The translations under genes and the position numbers were made by a program. Positions 53,724-63,294 of a stretch of DNA of 64,000 nt are shown piece after piece. Each line of letters begins with the position of its first letter. Within the stretch, counting starts at the first letter, position 1. Source of the stretch: Streptomyces sp. NBC_01294 (lineage in GTDB: Bacteria > Actinomycetota > Actinomycetes > Streptomycetales > Streptomycetaceae); assembly GCF_035917235.1 (NCBI RefSeq), contig NZ_CP108423.1, forward strand, positions 1 through 64,000. Reading direction: 5' to 3'. Under the pieces are notes generated by a model. That model was given only the letters and a program-made list of their open reading frames with translations. It did no database searches and was not told where the DNA came from.

Positions 53724-54386
53724 TCAGGTGCGCGTGCACACGTGGATCGACATGGATCCGGAGAGATCCATGTGGCGGATGCGCAGTTCGCTTCCGTTGT
53801 AGGCGGCTTCCAGCTTGCCGAACATGTCGTTGGCGCCCAGCGGGTACCAGGGCAGGGAGAGCGCGACCCGGTCGTCCACGGTGTCGGGGACGCGCTCGGC
53901 GAAGGACACGTCGAGTGCCCTCGCCCTCCCCCTTGGGGCCGGTGAGCACCTGGATGTCGAGGCGGCCTCGCTGGTGGCTCCACCGGCCGTTCCAGGTGCC
54001 GGCGGGACCCGACCAGACGATGCTCCAGGTGCCGTCGGCGCCGACGACCGCCTTGCCGTCGCTCTTGCGTCCGCCCTGGCCACCGGGGAGGGTCGACCGG
54101 ATCGCCCAAGTGCCCTTCACGAATTCCGCGAAGGCGCGCCCCACGACACCGCTCGCAGCGGACGCGGAGGACGTGGGGGACGTGGCGGACGTGGGGCAGC
54201 CGGGGAGTGCGAGAGCGAAGGGGAAGGGGAACCGGACGGGGCAGGCGACGAGGACGGTGGGGCGGCCGGTTTGTCCTTGCCGGTGCAGGCGGCCAGCGGT
54301 GTGGCGCCGACCCCGACCGCCAGGTACCGCAAGGTGTTGCGCCGGCCGATGAGTCTCGTCGCCGTTCGGATCTCGCGTGTGTTCAT
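53724..54386 (-). pseudogene. Putative lipoprotein, two frameshifts
   Basis: The ATG at 54386 has GGGGGA upstream. A twin-arginine-like start GRRNTLRYLAVGVGATPLAA with lipobox LAAC, then a Pro/Ser spacer, opens the protein. The mature part is read in two other frames: VVGRAFAEFVKGTWAIRSTL and DGTWSIVWSGPAGTWNGRWS, then LDVSFAERVPDTVDDRVALS and LSLPWYPLGANDMFGKLEAA, ending VCTRT. Shifts occur in the repetitive GGACGTGG stretch (about 54165-54195) and in the C-run at 53928-53932. Family not recognised; length about 215 residues. Confidence 0.65.
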
Positions 54387-54463
54387 CGGGTCCCCCGCCT
54401 CGGTGCATTTGGATCTTGAACCGAGTCTACGAGGTCACCGCCCCCGCCGGACGCCGAGCCGTG

Positions 54464-55528
54464 TCAGTGCGGCATGGCCGCATGCTCCGACTGAAGGGTG
54501 CGCAGGAGGTCGAAGGCAGGGCCGTCCACCGGGCGCTGGGTGTTGCCGAGGGCGATGACGGCAAGCCGCTTCTCCGGGTCGAAGCCGACGAAGGAGGAGA
54601 AGCCCCCGGTCCCTCCGTTGTGCCAGACCTGGAGGTGGGAGCCCTGCCGGGGGTGGAGGCGGTGAGCCATCCAGCCGAGGTGCACCCAGGCGAAGGGGCT
54701 CGTACGGTGCTCGACCGAACGGCTCAGGCGGATCGCCTCGGCGAGCTCTGCGGGACCGCCGTCCAGCTGGGCCCGTACGAAGGCCACCAGGTCGGTCGCG
54801 GTCGACCGCAGGCCGCCCGCTCCCACCAGGTCGGCGAGGTGCCACGGTGCGGCGGGGCGCCCGCGGCGGCCGTGACCCTGCGCGGAGCGTTCCGAGCGGG
54901 TGCCGTCCACCGTCACGACGGTGTCGGTCATGCCCAACGGGGCGCAGATCTCGCGGGTGATGAGGGCTTCGTACTCCGTGCCGGCCCGGCGGGCGAGGGC
55001 CAGCCCCAGCAGCCCGGCGCCGAGGTTGGAGTAGCGGAACCGTTTCCCCGGCGTGGTCCCCAGGCGCGTCCTGGCCAGCCCCGACAGCAGGACGTCGGCC
55101 GTGCAGTCGGCGTACGGATCCGGCTTCGACGGGCGCAGCAGAGCCTGGAGGAGCATGCCTCGAGGCAGTCGCGGCAGGCCGGAGGTGTGGGTGGCCAGAT
55201 GCTGCAGGGTGATCTGACGGCCGTCCCGTGACGGTACGGCCGTCCCGTCGGGCAGCAGATCGCCGAGCGGCTCGTCCAGGCCCACCGTGCCGGCGGATGC
55301 CAGGCGCGCCAGGGCCAGGGCGGTGAACGACTTGGTCACCGAGCCGATCTCGAACAGGGTGTCGGGGCCGGGGGCACGGCCGTGGTCCGCGCCGGTGCTG
55401 CCGGCACCCCGGATCTCCACGGCGTCTTCCGCCACGACGGCCACTACGGCGCCGACGCGCTGCTCGGCCAGCCGGTCCGCGGTCTGCTGGGCGAGGGTTC
55501 CAAGTTCTTGTGCCATGACGGCCATCAT
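54464..55528 (-). CDS. Serine hydrolase, beta-lactamase family
   Basis: The intact protein has 354 residues. SxxK motif in LFEIGSVTKSFTALALARL, YxN in KRFRYSNLGAGLLGLALA, and the third motif HNGGTGGFSSF. No signal peptide is evident, so it is cytoplasmic or an esterase-type class C relative rather than a periplasmic beta-lactamase. It lies 3' of the TetR-type gene on the same strand and may be co-transcribed, with the 8-bp repeat array in between. Confidence 0.88.
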   Translation of the reverse strand: MMAVMAQELGTLAQQTADRLAEQRVGAVVAVVAEDAVEIRGAGSTGADHGRAPGPDTLFEIGSVTKSFTALALARLASAGTVGLDEPLGDLLPDGTAVPSRDGRQITLQHLATHTSGLPRLPRGMLLQALLRPSKPDPYADCTADVLLSGLARTRLGTTPGKRFRYSNLGAGLLGLALARRAGTEYEALITREICAPLGMTDTVVTVDGTRSERSAQGHGRRGRPAAPWHLADLVGAGGLRSTATDLVAFVRAQLDGGPAELAEAIRLSRSVEHRTSPFAWVHLGWMAHRLHPRQGSHLQVWHNGGTGGFSSFVGFDPEKRLAVIALGNTQRPVDGPAFDLLRTLQSEHAAMPH

Positions 55529-55692
55529 GGCTGCGTCCTCGCGCTACTGGTGCGCCCTGATGATGATTTCCGGCCGTCGGCACTCCGACCTGAGCAGTAC
55601 GACGAGGCGATGACGGTGGGTCACCCGCGGTCGGGACCACGTGGACGATCTGCCCCTCGGCGGGCCACTGGCCGCGGGCCAGTAGATCCTGA

Positions 55693-56411
55693 TCAAGCGG
55701 TGCGAGATCCGATGAGCCAACGACGACCACGGCGCCGCAGCGGGATCCGGGACCGTCCGGCGCCCTCTGGTCCCGCCAAGCAGGCGAGCGGGCGAGCAGG
55801 CGAGCAGGCGAGCAGGCGAGCAGGCGAGCAGGCGGCGTCTGCGGGGTCTGCGCCGGGGTGAGTTTCGTGAGGATCAGCAGGGTGTCGACGAGGTCCTCGG
55901 CGGGGGCGCCGGTGGCCAGGCGGCGCAGTTGCTGTCCGAAGACGAGGGCGACGGCCGCGGCGGCCAGGCGTTCGGGGTCCGGCACGCCGAGTTGGGTCAG
56001 GATCCGGGTGGCCAGCAGGTCGTAGGCGGCGAAGCACTCGGCTGCGGCGGCACGCAGCCGTTCGTCGCGGCCGGCTTGGACGTACAGCTCGAAGGGCGCG
56101 ATGTGGCGGCTGTCGAAGCCGTTGCCGCCCGCGACCTGCGCCACCACCTCGGCCGCCTGTCCGATGTCGAAGCGCTCGTCGGAGCATGCGTCGGCGAGCT
56201 GCGTGAAGTGCCGGGTCTCCTCGGCCACGAAGTGCAGCAGGCTCTCGCGCAGCAGCTCGTGCTGGGTGGCGAAGTGGTAGGTGACGGAACCGAGGGAGAC
56301 TCCGGCCTCCTTCGCGATCCGCCGGTTGGTGACGGCGGCGATGCCGTCCTGCCCGATGATCCGCAGTACGGCGTCGATGATGCTCTGGCGGGTGTCGGAA
56401 GCATGGGGCAT
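55693..56411 (-). CDS. TetR-family regulator with repeat-extended C-terminus
   Basis: The ATG is at 56411. The N-terminal helix-turn-helix is typical: SIIDAVLRIIGQDGIAAVTN, RRIAKEAGVSLGSVTYHFAT. The ligand domain continues to about residue 185 (PAEDLVDTLLILTKLTPAQ). The frame then enters an 8-bp tandem array (55781-55836) that encodes ARLLACSP-type repeats in every frame, and no stop follows in this frame until 54435, within the next gene. The given end uses the stop of an alternative frame and is approximate. Normal family length is about 190-200 residues. It is divergent from the SDR gene and very likely binds the palindrome at 56507-56526. Confidence 0.72.
55781..55836. repeat. 8-bp tandem repeat, 7 units (CAGGCGAG)
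   Basis: Five perfect CAGGCGAG units plus two variants (CGGGCGAG, CAGGCGGC). The array lies in the C-terminal coding region of the TetR-type gene; 8 is not a multiple of 3, so copy number shifts the frame. Confidence 0.92.
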
Positions 56412-56506
56412 GGCGTCATTCTGCCCCATCGGCGGGTACGACTGCCCTGGCAGGGCTGGGGCGTTGGCGGCGGACGCGGTGTGGACAAGGGGCGGAGTCA
56501 TCCCTA

Positions 56507-56526
56507 CTGTTCGTTCGAACGAACAG
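56507..56526. promoter_or_regulatory. 20-bp perfect palindrome, TetR operator candidate
   Basis: CTGTTCGTTCGAACGAACAG lies between the divergent tetR-type and SDR genes, 24 bp before the SDR start. A perfect 20-bp palindrome at this place is the expected binding site of the adjacent TetR-family regulator, controlling both genes. Confidence 0.8.
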
Positions 56527-56550
56527 CCGAAGGCCGCACCGGGAGTTGTC

Positions 56551-57346
56551 ATGGACATATCTGGATCGAACGTTCTCCTCACCGGGGCAACCGGAGGCAT
56601 CGGCTCCGCACTTGCCGCGCACCTGACCTTGCAGGGGGCCCGCCTCACCGTCACCGGACGGCGGGGAGGAGGCCCTCAAGGCCACCGCGGACGCCTGCGG
56701 CGCCCGCACCGTGGTCGCCGATCTGGCCGTCCGCGCCGATGTCGTCCGCCTCGCCGAGACCTGCGCCGAGGCGGACGTCCTCGTCGCGAACGCCGCGCTG
56801 CCCGCCAGCGGCGACCTTCTGGACTACACCGAGGAGCAGCTCGACCGCGCCCTCGACGTCAACCTTCGCGCGCCCATCCTGCTCACCCGGCTGCTCGCGG
56901 CGCACATGGCGGCCCGCGGCCGCACGGCCACATCGTGCTGGTCGGCTCCATTTCCGGCAAGGCGGCGACCAAGTCGACCTCCCTGTACAACGCGACGAAG
57001 TTCGGGCTGCGCGGATTCGCCCTCGCCCTGCGCCAGGAGCTCAGGGGCAAGGGGGTGGGAGTGTCCCTGGTCCAGCCCGGCTTCGTCCGCGACGCGCGGG
57101 ATGTTCGCCGCTACCGGTGCCGCCACGCCGAACGGCATCAGGACCGTCACGCCCGACCAGGTCGCCGCCGGCGTCGTACGAGCCGTCCGCCGCGACAGGT
57201 GCGAGGTCAATGTCGCGCCACTGGAGCTGCGGCTGCTGAGCGCGATCGCCGGGCAGTTCCCCGGGTTCGCCGAGCGGGTCCAGGCCCGGGCGGACGTCGA
57301 CGGCTCCGTGCGGCAGATCGTCGACGCCCAGCGATCGAGCCGTTAG
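56551..57346 (+). pseudogene. Short-chain dehydrogenase/reductase, three frameshifts
   Basis: Read across frames, the protein is a classical SDR: cofactor motif VLLTGATGGIGSALAAHL, then ALKATADACGARTVVADLAV, VLVANAALPASGDLLDYTEE (NAG-like motif), GHIVLVGSISGKAATKSTSL with catalytic Ser, YNATKFGLRGFALALRQELR (Tyr-x-x-x-Lys) and GVGVSLVQPGFV. Shifts lie at 56663-56670 (extra G), about 56925 (missing C) and 57091-57100 (extra C). About 265 residues when corrected. The oxidoreductase substrate is unknown. Expression is probably controlled by the TetR site directly upstream. Confidence 0.85.
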
Positions 57347-57535
57347 GCGGGGCGAGCGCCGGTGCTCCCGCCGCCGGGCCACCGCCGGGCGACCGCCGGG
57401 CAGGAGCACCGCTCGCCCCGACTCCCCCACCCTCGTACGGATCCGCCCGCGCCCGCACGCCTCCGCACCCACGCGCCTTCGCACCCGCACCCCGCACGCC
57501 TTCCCTGCCACCTCACGTGAACGGAGAGCACGGCT

Positions 57536-59995
57536 GTGCCGAGTGAACACCTCCCCAAGGACGCGCCCGACCCCAACCCGCATGTCGAGCGCAGGTCCCT
57601 GCTCCGATTAGGGGCCCTGCTGGCCGCGGGCGGAGCCGCCGCGCTGGTTCCCGCACCGATCGCGCACGCCACGACGCGGGGCCAGGGGACCGACGCGGTG
57701 ACCACCACCTACCGCGGCCACTCCCCCTACGGCAACGACCAGTGGGCGTACGTCGCCTTCGACGTCCCCGCCGGAGTGCAACGGATCTCCGTCTCCACCT
57801 CCCACGACGCCTCCGCCGGCATCCTGGATCTCGGCATCTTCGGCCCGTCCGGCTTCCGCGGCTGGTCGGGCGGCGAACGGTCCGGGTTCGCCCTCTCCGC
57901 GGCGGAAGCCACCCCCGGCTACGTGCCCGGGCCCGTCGAGCCCGGAAAGTGGTCCGTCATCCTCGGGCCGATGGTCGGCAGCGCCGCCGGAATGGCCTGG
58001 CAGGTCGACGTCACCCTGCACCACGGAGACCCGCTGCCCCAGGCCCCGTACGACGTCCTGCCGACCTCGGTGGCGGGGCGGGGGCCCGGCTGGTACCGGG
58101 GCGACCTGCACCTGCACAGCGTGCACTCCGACGGGAAGCGCACGGTGGACGAGATCGTGGCGGCCGCCCGCCAGGAGGGGCTGCACTTCATCGCCACGTC
58201 CGACCACAACACCAGCTCCACCGGCGTGACGTGGCGCGGCAACGTCCCGACCGACCTGCTGGTCATCAACGCCGAGGAGGTCACCACCCGCCACGGCCAC
58301 TGGCTGGCCGTCGGCCTGCCGCAGGGCGAATGGGTCGACTGGCGCTACGGCCCCGCGAACCAGGGGGCCTTCGAGGGCCACGCCCGGCGCGTGCACAGTC
58401 TGGGCGGACTGACGATCGCCGCCCATCCGCTCACGCCGGCACCGGGATCCTTCTGGGAGTTCGGCCTCGACCGCGTGGACGCGCTGGAGGTGTGGAACGG
58501 ACCGTGGACCCTGGACGACGCCGCCAACATCGCCGCCTGGCACGTCATGCTCTGCCTCGGCAAGCGGGTCGCCGCCGTCGGCAACAGCGACGCCCACAGC
58601 CACGGGGACGCCGTCGGCCGGCCGCACAACGTGGTGTACGCCTCCGGCCTGTCGACGCCCGCCGTGCTGGACGCACTGCGTCTGGGCCGGTCGTACGCCG
58701 TCGAATCCGCGGCCGTGACCGTGGACTTCACCGCGCGCGCCGGCGGAGCGGTCGCGGGGCCCGGCGAGGAACTGCCGCTGTCGTTCTTCGACGCCGTCGA
58801 CGTGACCCTGAACGTGACGGGCGCCCCGGACAGCATCGCCACCCTGTACACCGAGTGGGGCATCATGGCCGCCACCTGCATCGACGGCAGCGGCAGCGGG
58901 CAGCTGCGCTGGCGCGGCTGGGGCAAGGCCTCCCTGTTCGCCCGGGCCGAGGTGCGCCGGCCCAAGCCCGCCTCCACCACGCTGGACCAACTGGTGGCCC
59001 TCACCAACCCGGTGTGGTTCTACTCCGCGCAACTGCCCCCGTACGACGTCGAACGGCGCGCGCTCTTCCACACCGAGCGCCGCCGCGACGGGTCGTGGAG
59101 CAGCATGCGCCCGCTGCCGGGCGCCACCGCCGGCGCCGCTTCGTTCACGGGGATCCAGAGCGCCGTGGCGGGCATGCCGGACGGCTCCGTCGTGGTGCTG
59201 GGCATCGCGCCCGACAACGGCCTGTGGCTGACCACCGTACGGGGTGCGGTCACGCTCCAGCCCTGGCAGCGGGTCGCGGGACCGGACGGCTCGGCCGGCT
59301 TCACCGTCCGGGAGGCGGACGTCGCGGCCTTTCCCGACGGCACCTGCCAGATCGTGGTGACGGCCATGGACGGCACCGCCTTCCACCAGCAGCGCCGCGC
59401 GGACGGCGGGCTGCAGGGGTTCCGACCCCTGTCCGGCTTCACCTCGAAGAGCCGCTGGGGTGCGACGAAGGTGTCGATCACCGCCATGCCCGACGGGTCC
59501 GCCCAACTGCTCAGTTACGGCACGGACGGTGCCATGTACCACTGTGCTCGCGGGCGGGACGGTGCGTGGACGCCCTGGGGACGCCTGGCCGGCTACAACG
59601 GGGCCCCGACGTTCTCGGGTCCTGCCCTGGCGATCACCGGGATGCCCGACGGTTCCTCCCAGGTCCTCGCGATCGGGCTCGACGGGCTGGTGTACCACCA
59701 GCTGCGGCGGCCGGACGGTTCCTGGACCGGCTTCCGGCCCCCGCGGGGCGTCACCACCGCCACCATGGGGGCCAGCGCCATCGGCATCACGGGGACGCCC
59801 GACGGCTCCGCCCAGGTCGTGGCGGTCGGGCTCGACGGACGGCTCTGGCACAACGTCAGGAAGCCGGACGGCTCGTGGACGCCGTTCGCCCGGATACCCG
59901 GCCCGAACGGGAAGGACCCCTTCCCCGCGGGGCAGGTCCGCATCACCGCCCTGCACGACGGCACCACGCACCTGGCGGCCATCAGCGCCGGCTAG
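57536..59995 (+). CDS. Tat-exported CehA/McbA-type PHP metallohydrolase with C-terminal repeat propeller
   Basis: The intact protein has 819 residues and a GTG start with GGAGA upstream. A Tat signal (ERRSLLRLGALLAAGGAAAL) leads to a beta domain, then a PHP domain (about 180-420): WYRGDLHLHSVHSDGKRTVD (HxH metal site), LHFIATSDHNT, HPLTPAP and GNSDAHSHGDAVG. The C-terminal 270 residues contain about six repeats of the type ITGMPDGSSQVLAIGLDGLV, each with G-M-P-D-G-S and a Tyr/Trp strand, resembling tectonin/PLL lectin-like propellers. The PHP part is expected to be a phosphoesterase or esterase; the propeller probably binds carbohydrate outside the cell. Confidence 0.9.
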   Translation: MPSEHLPKDAPDPNPHVERRSLLRLGALLAAGGAAALVPAPIAHATTRGQGTDAVTTTYRGHSPYGNDQWAYVAFDVPAGVQRISVSTSHDASAGILDLGIFGPSGFRGWSGGERSGFALSAAEATPGYVPGPVEPGKWSVILGPMVGSAAGMAWQVDVTLHHGDPLPQAPYDVLPTSVAGRGPGWYRGDLHLHSVHSDGKRTVDEIVAAARQEGLHFIATSDHNTSSTGVTWRGNVPTDLLVINAEEVTTRHGHWLAVGLPQGEWVDWRYGPANQGAFEGHARRVHSLGGLTIAAHPLTPAPGSFWEFGLDRVDALEVWNGPWTLDDAANIAAWHVMLCLGKRVAAVGNSDAHSHGDAVGRPHNVVYASGLSTPAVLDALRLGRSYAVESAAVTVDFTARAGGAVAGPGEELPLSFFDAVDVTLNVTGAPDSIATLYTEWGIMAATCIDGSGSGQLRWRGWGKASLFARAEVRRPKPASTTLDQLVALTNPVWFYSAQLPPYDVERRALFHTERRRDGSWSSMRPLPGATAGAASFTGIQSAVAGMPDGSVVVLGIAPDNGLWLTTVRGAVTLQPWQRVAGPDGSAGFTVREADVAAFPDGTCQIVVTAMDGTAFHQQRRADGGLQGFRPLSGFTSKSRWGATKVSITAMPDGSAQLLSYGTDGAMYHCARGRDGAWTPWGRLAGYNGAPTFSGPALAITGMPDGSSQVLAIGLDGLVYHQLRRPDGSWTGFRPPRGVTTATMGASAIGITGTPDGSAQVVAVGLDGRLWHNVRKPDGSWTPFARIPGPNGKDPFPAGQVRITALHDGTTHLAAISAG

Positions 59996-60088
59996 GCGTG
60001 TCTTTCGGACCCTGCCGTCGATCGGATCGGCGAGGCCTTCGAGGGGTTCGAGGCGTTCGAGTCCGAGGCCCGCTCGCCCCCGACGGGG

Positions 60089-60501
60089 TCAGGGCATCTC
60101 GTCGGGGTCGCAGCTGGCCCTGCGCAGCCCGATCGTGCGCAGGGCCCGCATCAGGGCTTCGGAGTCTCCCTCGCGCACGACGTGGACGGCTCCTCGGCCG
60201 CGAGGACCGACACCGCGCGGGGCACGTGGGCTGCGGACGTCCGCAGCACCACCCCGCTCGGGGGGTCCAGGGCGCGCACCCCGTGGAACACGCGCAGGAC
60301 GTCCGGGTCCGCGTCGAGACGGTCGATCCTGGCGGGCAGGGACAGGACGGTGATGTCGGGCAGCAGGACGCGGGCGTGCGCCAAGGCGACGGCGGCGTCG
60401 TGGGCATGCGAGACGACCCGGAAGTGCGGGTTGCGCTGGATGCCCGAGCGGAGCAGCTCCAGCTGCTCGCCGTCGGGCACGCCGACCACCAAAACGGTCA
60501 T
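60089..60501 (-). pseudogene. Receiver-like regulatory protein, one frameshift
   Basis: MTVLVVGVPDGEQLELLRSG starts a CheY-like alternating fold (NPHFRVVSHAHDAAVALAHA, LPDITVLSLPARIDRLDADP, SGVVLRTSAAHVPRAVSVLA). After a shift near 60190 the last strand and helix continue as AVHVVREGDSEALMRALRTI, ending DPDEMP. The conserved phospho-acceptor context is atypical (ITVLSLPAR), so it may be a pseudo-receiver. No kinase or output domain is present. About 135 residues when corrected. Confidence 0.6.
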
Positions 60502-60596
60502 CACCTGTTCCATCATGCGTTCCGGTACGCCGCGAGGCGACCCGTGGCACGGAGACCGCGACGGGCCTCGCACCTCCCGCACCTCCCACGCCGGCC

Positions 60597-60910
60597 CGGG
60601 CGCGGTCTACGAGGCCGGGCACCGCGCGGGTACCAGCGGCCCGGGGTGCAATCCGCATGCGGGTCCCGTCCCACACCACGGTTTCCGCGGGCAGGATCAG
60701 CAGACCGGCCTCGCCGTCGGCCCAGGCCGCCCCGACGCGCCGCACCTGGACGGCGGCGCCCGCCGTGCCGGCCATGTAGACGGTCGGGTCGACCTCCCAG
60801 CCGCGCTCGGCGAGCCACTCCTCGAGCTGTGCCATGGCCGAAGAGGTGTCGCCCCGCGCGGCCACGCGTACGTGTTCTCGTTCTCGTTCTTCTCGTTCTC
60901 GTCGTCCATG
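60597..60910 (-). pseudogene. Small hypothetical protein with repeat-encoded N-terminus, frameshifted
   Basis: ATG 60910 begins DDENEKNENENTYAWPRG, encoded by GTTCTC-type repeats (60872-60905 on the plus strand). The frame then shifts near 60851-60860 to read MAQLEEWLAERGWEVDPTVY, MAGTAGAAVQVRRVGAAWAD and LLILPAETVVWDGTRMRIAP, a compact conserved-looking domain. The 3' boundary is unclear because the frame stays open into the next gene. Family not recognised. ATG 60835 is an alternative start that avoids the shift but lacks a ribosome-binding site. Confidence 0.5.
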
Positions 60911-61151
60911 CCCTGTCCCCCCGTTGTGGTCGGTCGTCCGACCACGAGCGATGTTCTCAGGTGGCACCGACGGCGGCCCCGCGATTTCACCCCCGTCCTG
61001 CCCGACCACCTGCCGACACAAGGGAGCATCTCCTGGGATTGAACGATTTTCTTGCCGAGTGCCCTGGGAAAGTCATCCCGGAAACGCCGAGTGTCACGGT
61101 TCCGATGTTTCCCCTCGGCTCGGTGCCGCCTCGCGTGTCGGCTCTGCTCGG

Positions 61152-61761
61152 CTATCGGGCCAGAGCGAAGGTCCCGGCGGCGACGGCTCCGCCCACCGCG
61201 GCGCCGACCAGGACTTGGGCGAGGGTGTGGTCCCTCAGCTCCACCCGGGACCAGCTGACGACGGCGACCAGGAGGGAGGCGAGGAGCACCCAGGGCCCGT
61301 AGGTCATGGCGAGCATGGCCACGCTTCCGCAGGACACGGCCGCGTGCACGCTGATCTTCCAGGCAGGGGTCACGGCGAGGAGGGCGGCCAGGGTGACCAG
61401 CATGGCCACGATCAGCGCGATCATCGTTCGGGGGGCACCGAAGGCCCACAGCAACAGGATGCCGGTGGCGACCGAGGCGACGACGAAGGCCATCACGATG
61501 ATGCGCTGCTGCCCCTGGCCGACGTGCCGGTCGGCCCAGCGGCCGCGGCGGATGCCGTACGTGATGAAGGCCAGAGGGATGACCGCGGCGAACAGGCAGC
61601 CGAGCAGACCCCATCCGATGTCGGGCGAGGCGGCTGTCGTGCCAGCCGATGAGGAGGGTGTCGGCGATGATCCAGGTCTTGGGATCGAGCCCATCGGTGA
61701 TCAGGCGAGCGGCCCGGGACTCGTTCCGGGACTCATGGGGCCGGGTGATCGTGGTCGTCAC
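61152..61761 (-). pseudogene. PAP2-type membrane phosphatase, one frameshift
   Basis: GTG 61761 starts a protein whose N-terminus (TRLITDGLDPKTWIIADTLL-like segment) is one frame from the main body. The shift lies near 61626-61640 and leads into WGLLGCLFAAVIPLAFITYG. Five membrane segments follow (IIVMAFVVASVATGILLLWA, MIALIVAMLVTLAALLAV). The PAP2 motifs are weak: AWKISVHAAVSCGSVAML (SxH-like) and WSRVELRDHTLAQVLVGAAV (R-x5-H). This divergent PAP2 subgroup is common in actinobacteria. Corrected length is about 203 residues. Confidence 0.75.
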
Positions 61762-61771
61762 GCCGTGAGCC

Positions 61772-62522
61772 TCAGCTGCCGGTCAAGGAGCGGTCGAGGA
61801 GGGGCAGCAGGCGCTCCCAGTGGCGCTGCAGCGCGGAGGGGTTGAAGGCGTCGGTGTCGGACATGGTGAAGCCGTGGACGGTGCCGGGGTAGACCTCGCA
61901 CGTGTAGCCGACACCTGCGGCATCCAGGGCCTGGGTCGAGCTCACCGATGGTCTCGGGCGACATGTCGTTCTCGGCGAGGCCGAGGTGGACCTGGGCGGT
62001 GAGCGCGGAGACGAGGCGGTGCGGGCTGTCGGGTGCGTCGGTGACCAGGGGGCTGGGGTGGAATCCGGCGACGGCGGCCACCTGGTCGGGGTGGGCCGCT
62101 GCGGTGCGCATCGCCAGCACGGCGCCCATGCAGTAGCCGATCACCGCGACCGGACCGGAGCTGACCTCGGGCTGGGTGGTGAGGAACCTGAGGTACGCGT
62201 CGGCGTCGCTGAGGGCACGTTCCGTGGTGTGCGCCTCGATCAACGGCATCAGCCGGGCGAAGACCGCGGGCCGGCTCTCGTTTCCGATGTGCTCGGGGAG
62301 TTCGATCACCGGTGCCGGGCCGTGCCGGTAGTAGAGGTGGGGGACGAGGACGTAGTACCCGTGCCCGGCCAGTTCGCGGGCCATCTCCCTCAGCACGGGC
62401 CGCACGCCGAACGCGTCCGTGTACAGCAGCACCCCCGGATGCCTCTCGCCACCGTCCGGGAAGGCGGCGAAGGCGTCGGCCCGGCCGTCCGTGGTGGGAA
62501 TCTGCAGAGTCTTGGTGGGCAA
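61772..62522 (-). pseudogene. Dienelactone hydrolase family protein, one frameshift
   Basis: The N-terminal 195 residues are intact: LYTDAFGVRPVLREMARELA, YYVLVPHLYYR, VAVIGYCMGAVLAMRTAA (nucleophile Cys in GYCMG) and AQVHLGLAENDMSPETI (catalytic Asp region). Near 61935 the frame changes to ALDAAGVGYTCEVYPGTVHG, with the catalytic His in TVHGFTM, ending RSLTGS. Corrected length is about 250 residues. The Cys-His-Asp triad is that of dienelactone hydrolases, which hydrolyse lactones or esters. Without correction the His is lost. Confidence 0.83.
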
Positions 62523-62573
62523 GGTCTTCCTTCCTCGGGCTGCTGCCGGTGCACAGCCTCTCTCAGCGCGTAC

Positions 62574-63294
62574 TCACCTCGGACGGTGCGGTTCCGGGTC
62601 CCGGGGAACGGCGGCGAACACCGGGCCACCGACGGCCCGCTCCAGACGGTATCGCCTGAGCGTCCGATCGAAGCGGGCCCGGCTGCCCGGCAGGGCTCCG
62701 CGGAAGTCGGCGATCAGCGCCTCGTCCGGCACCCGCGCGGCGAGCCCGGCGACCACCGGGTCCGTGCCGGGACGGCCGCGGAGGTCGGCCGCTGGGTGCA
62801 GCGGCAGGTCGGGGCCGTCCAGCTGCAGGAGGTCCCAGAAATCGTCGGCGTACGGCTGGACGCCGTCCTCGAAGCCCGTCTCGTCGACCAGTTCCTCCGC
62901 TGTCCCGATCAGCCGGTCGAGCCACTTCGGCAGCGAGTCGGCTTCCACGTACAGTCCGCCCCTCGCGGTACTGCATCAGCACCTGGCCCCACCGGCCGTC
63001 GGCTTCGATGTCGACCCAGGTGACGCCGCCACCGCCGTCGTCCGTGCCAGCCAGCCAGTGGGGGTGCGGGAGGCCGTGGTCGCCACCCTGACGGGGGTGG
63101 CCGGTCAGTACGAACTCCACCGGCGGCACCGCGAAGCCGCCGAGCCGGCCCAGCAGTTCACGAGCCTCGGCCGCACCGGGACGGGCCAGCTTGTCGAAGT
63201 CGGCAGCTGTCGCGCCGGGTTGTGCCGCGGGGTCGAACGGGACCCGGGCGGCCAGCACCCGAAGTCGCTGCACGAGGGCGTCACCGGAGATCAT
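62574..63294 (-). pseudogene. SMI1/KNR4 (SUKH)-like protein, one frameshift
   Basis: The first half (ISGDALVQRLRVLAARVPFD, LARPGAAEARELLGRLGGFA, WVDIEADGRWGQVLMQYREG) and second half (LYVEADSLPKWLDRLIGTAE, FWDLLQLDGPDLPLHPAADL) join if one base is removed from the C-run near 62956-62961. The PxxxxWLxxLI block suits the SUKH/SMI1-KNR4 superfamily, frequent as immunity proteins against polymorphic toxins. Corrected length is about 239 residues. No toxin gene is next to it. Confidence 0.65.

Noticed and set aside
22187..55836. Short tandem repeats as CRISPR arrays
   Set aside because: The units are 4-8 bp and directly adjacent, without 25-35 bp repeats or unique spacers; no cas genes are present.
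57742..61302. A very long plus-strand frame (over 1100 codons)
   Set aside because: It is an Arg-rich shadow of the CehA/McbA-type gene and its neighbours, without motifs; the true gene in the other frame has a signal, metal site and repeats.
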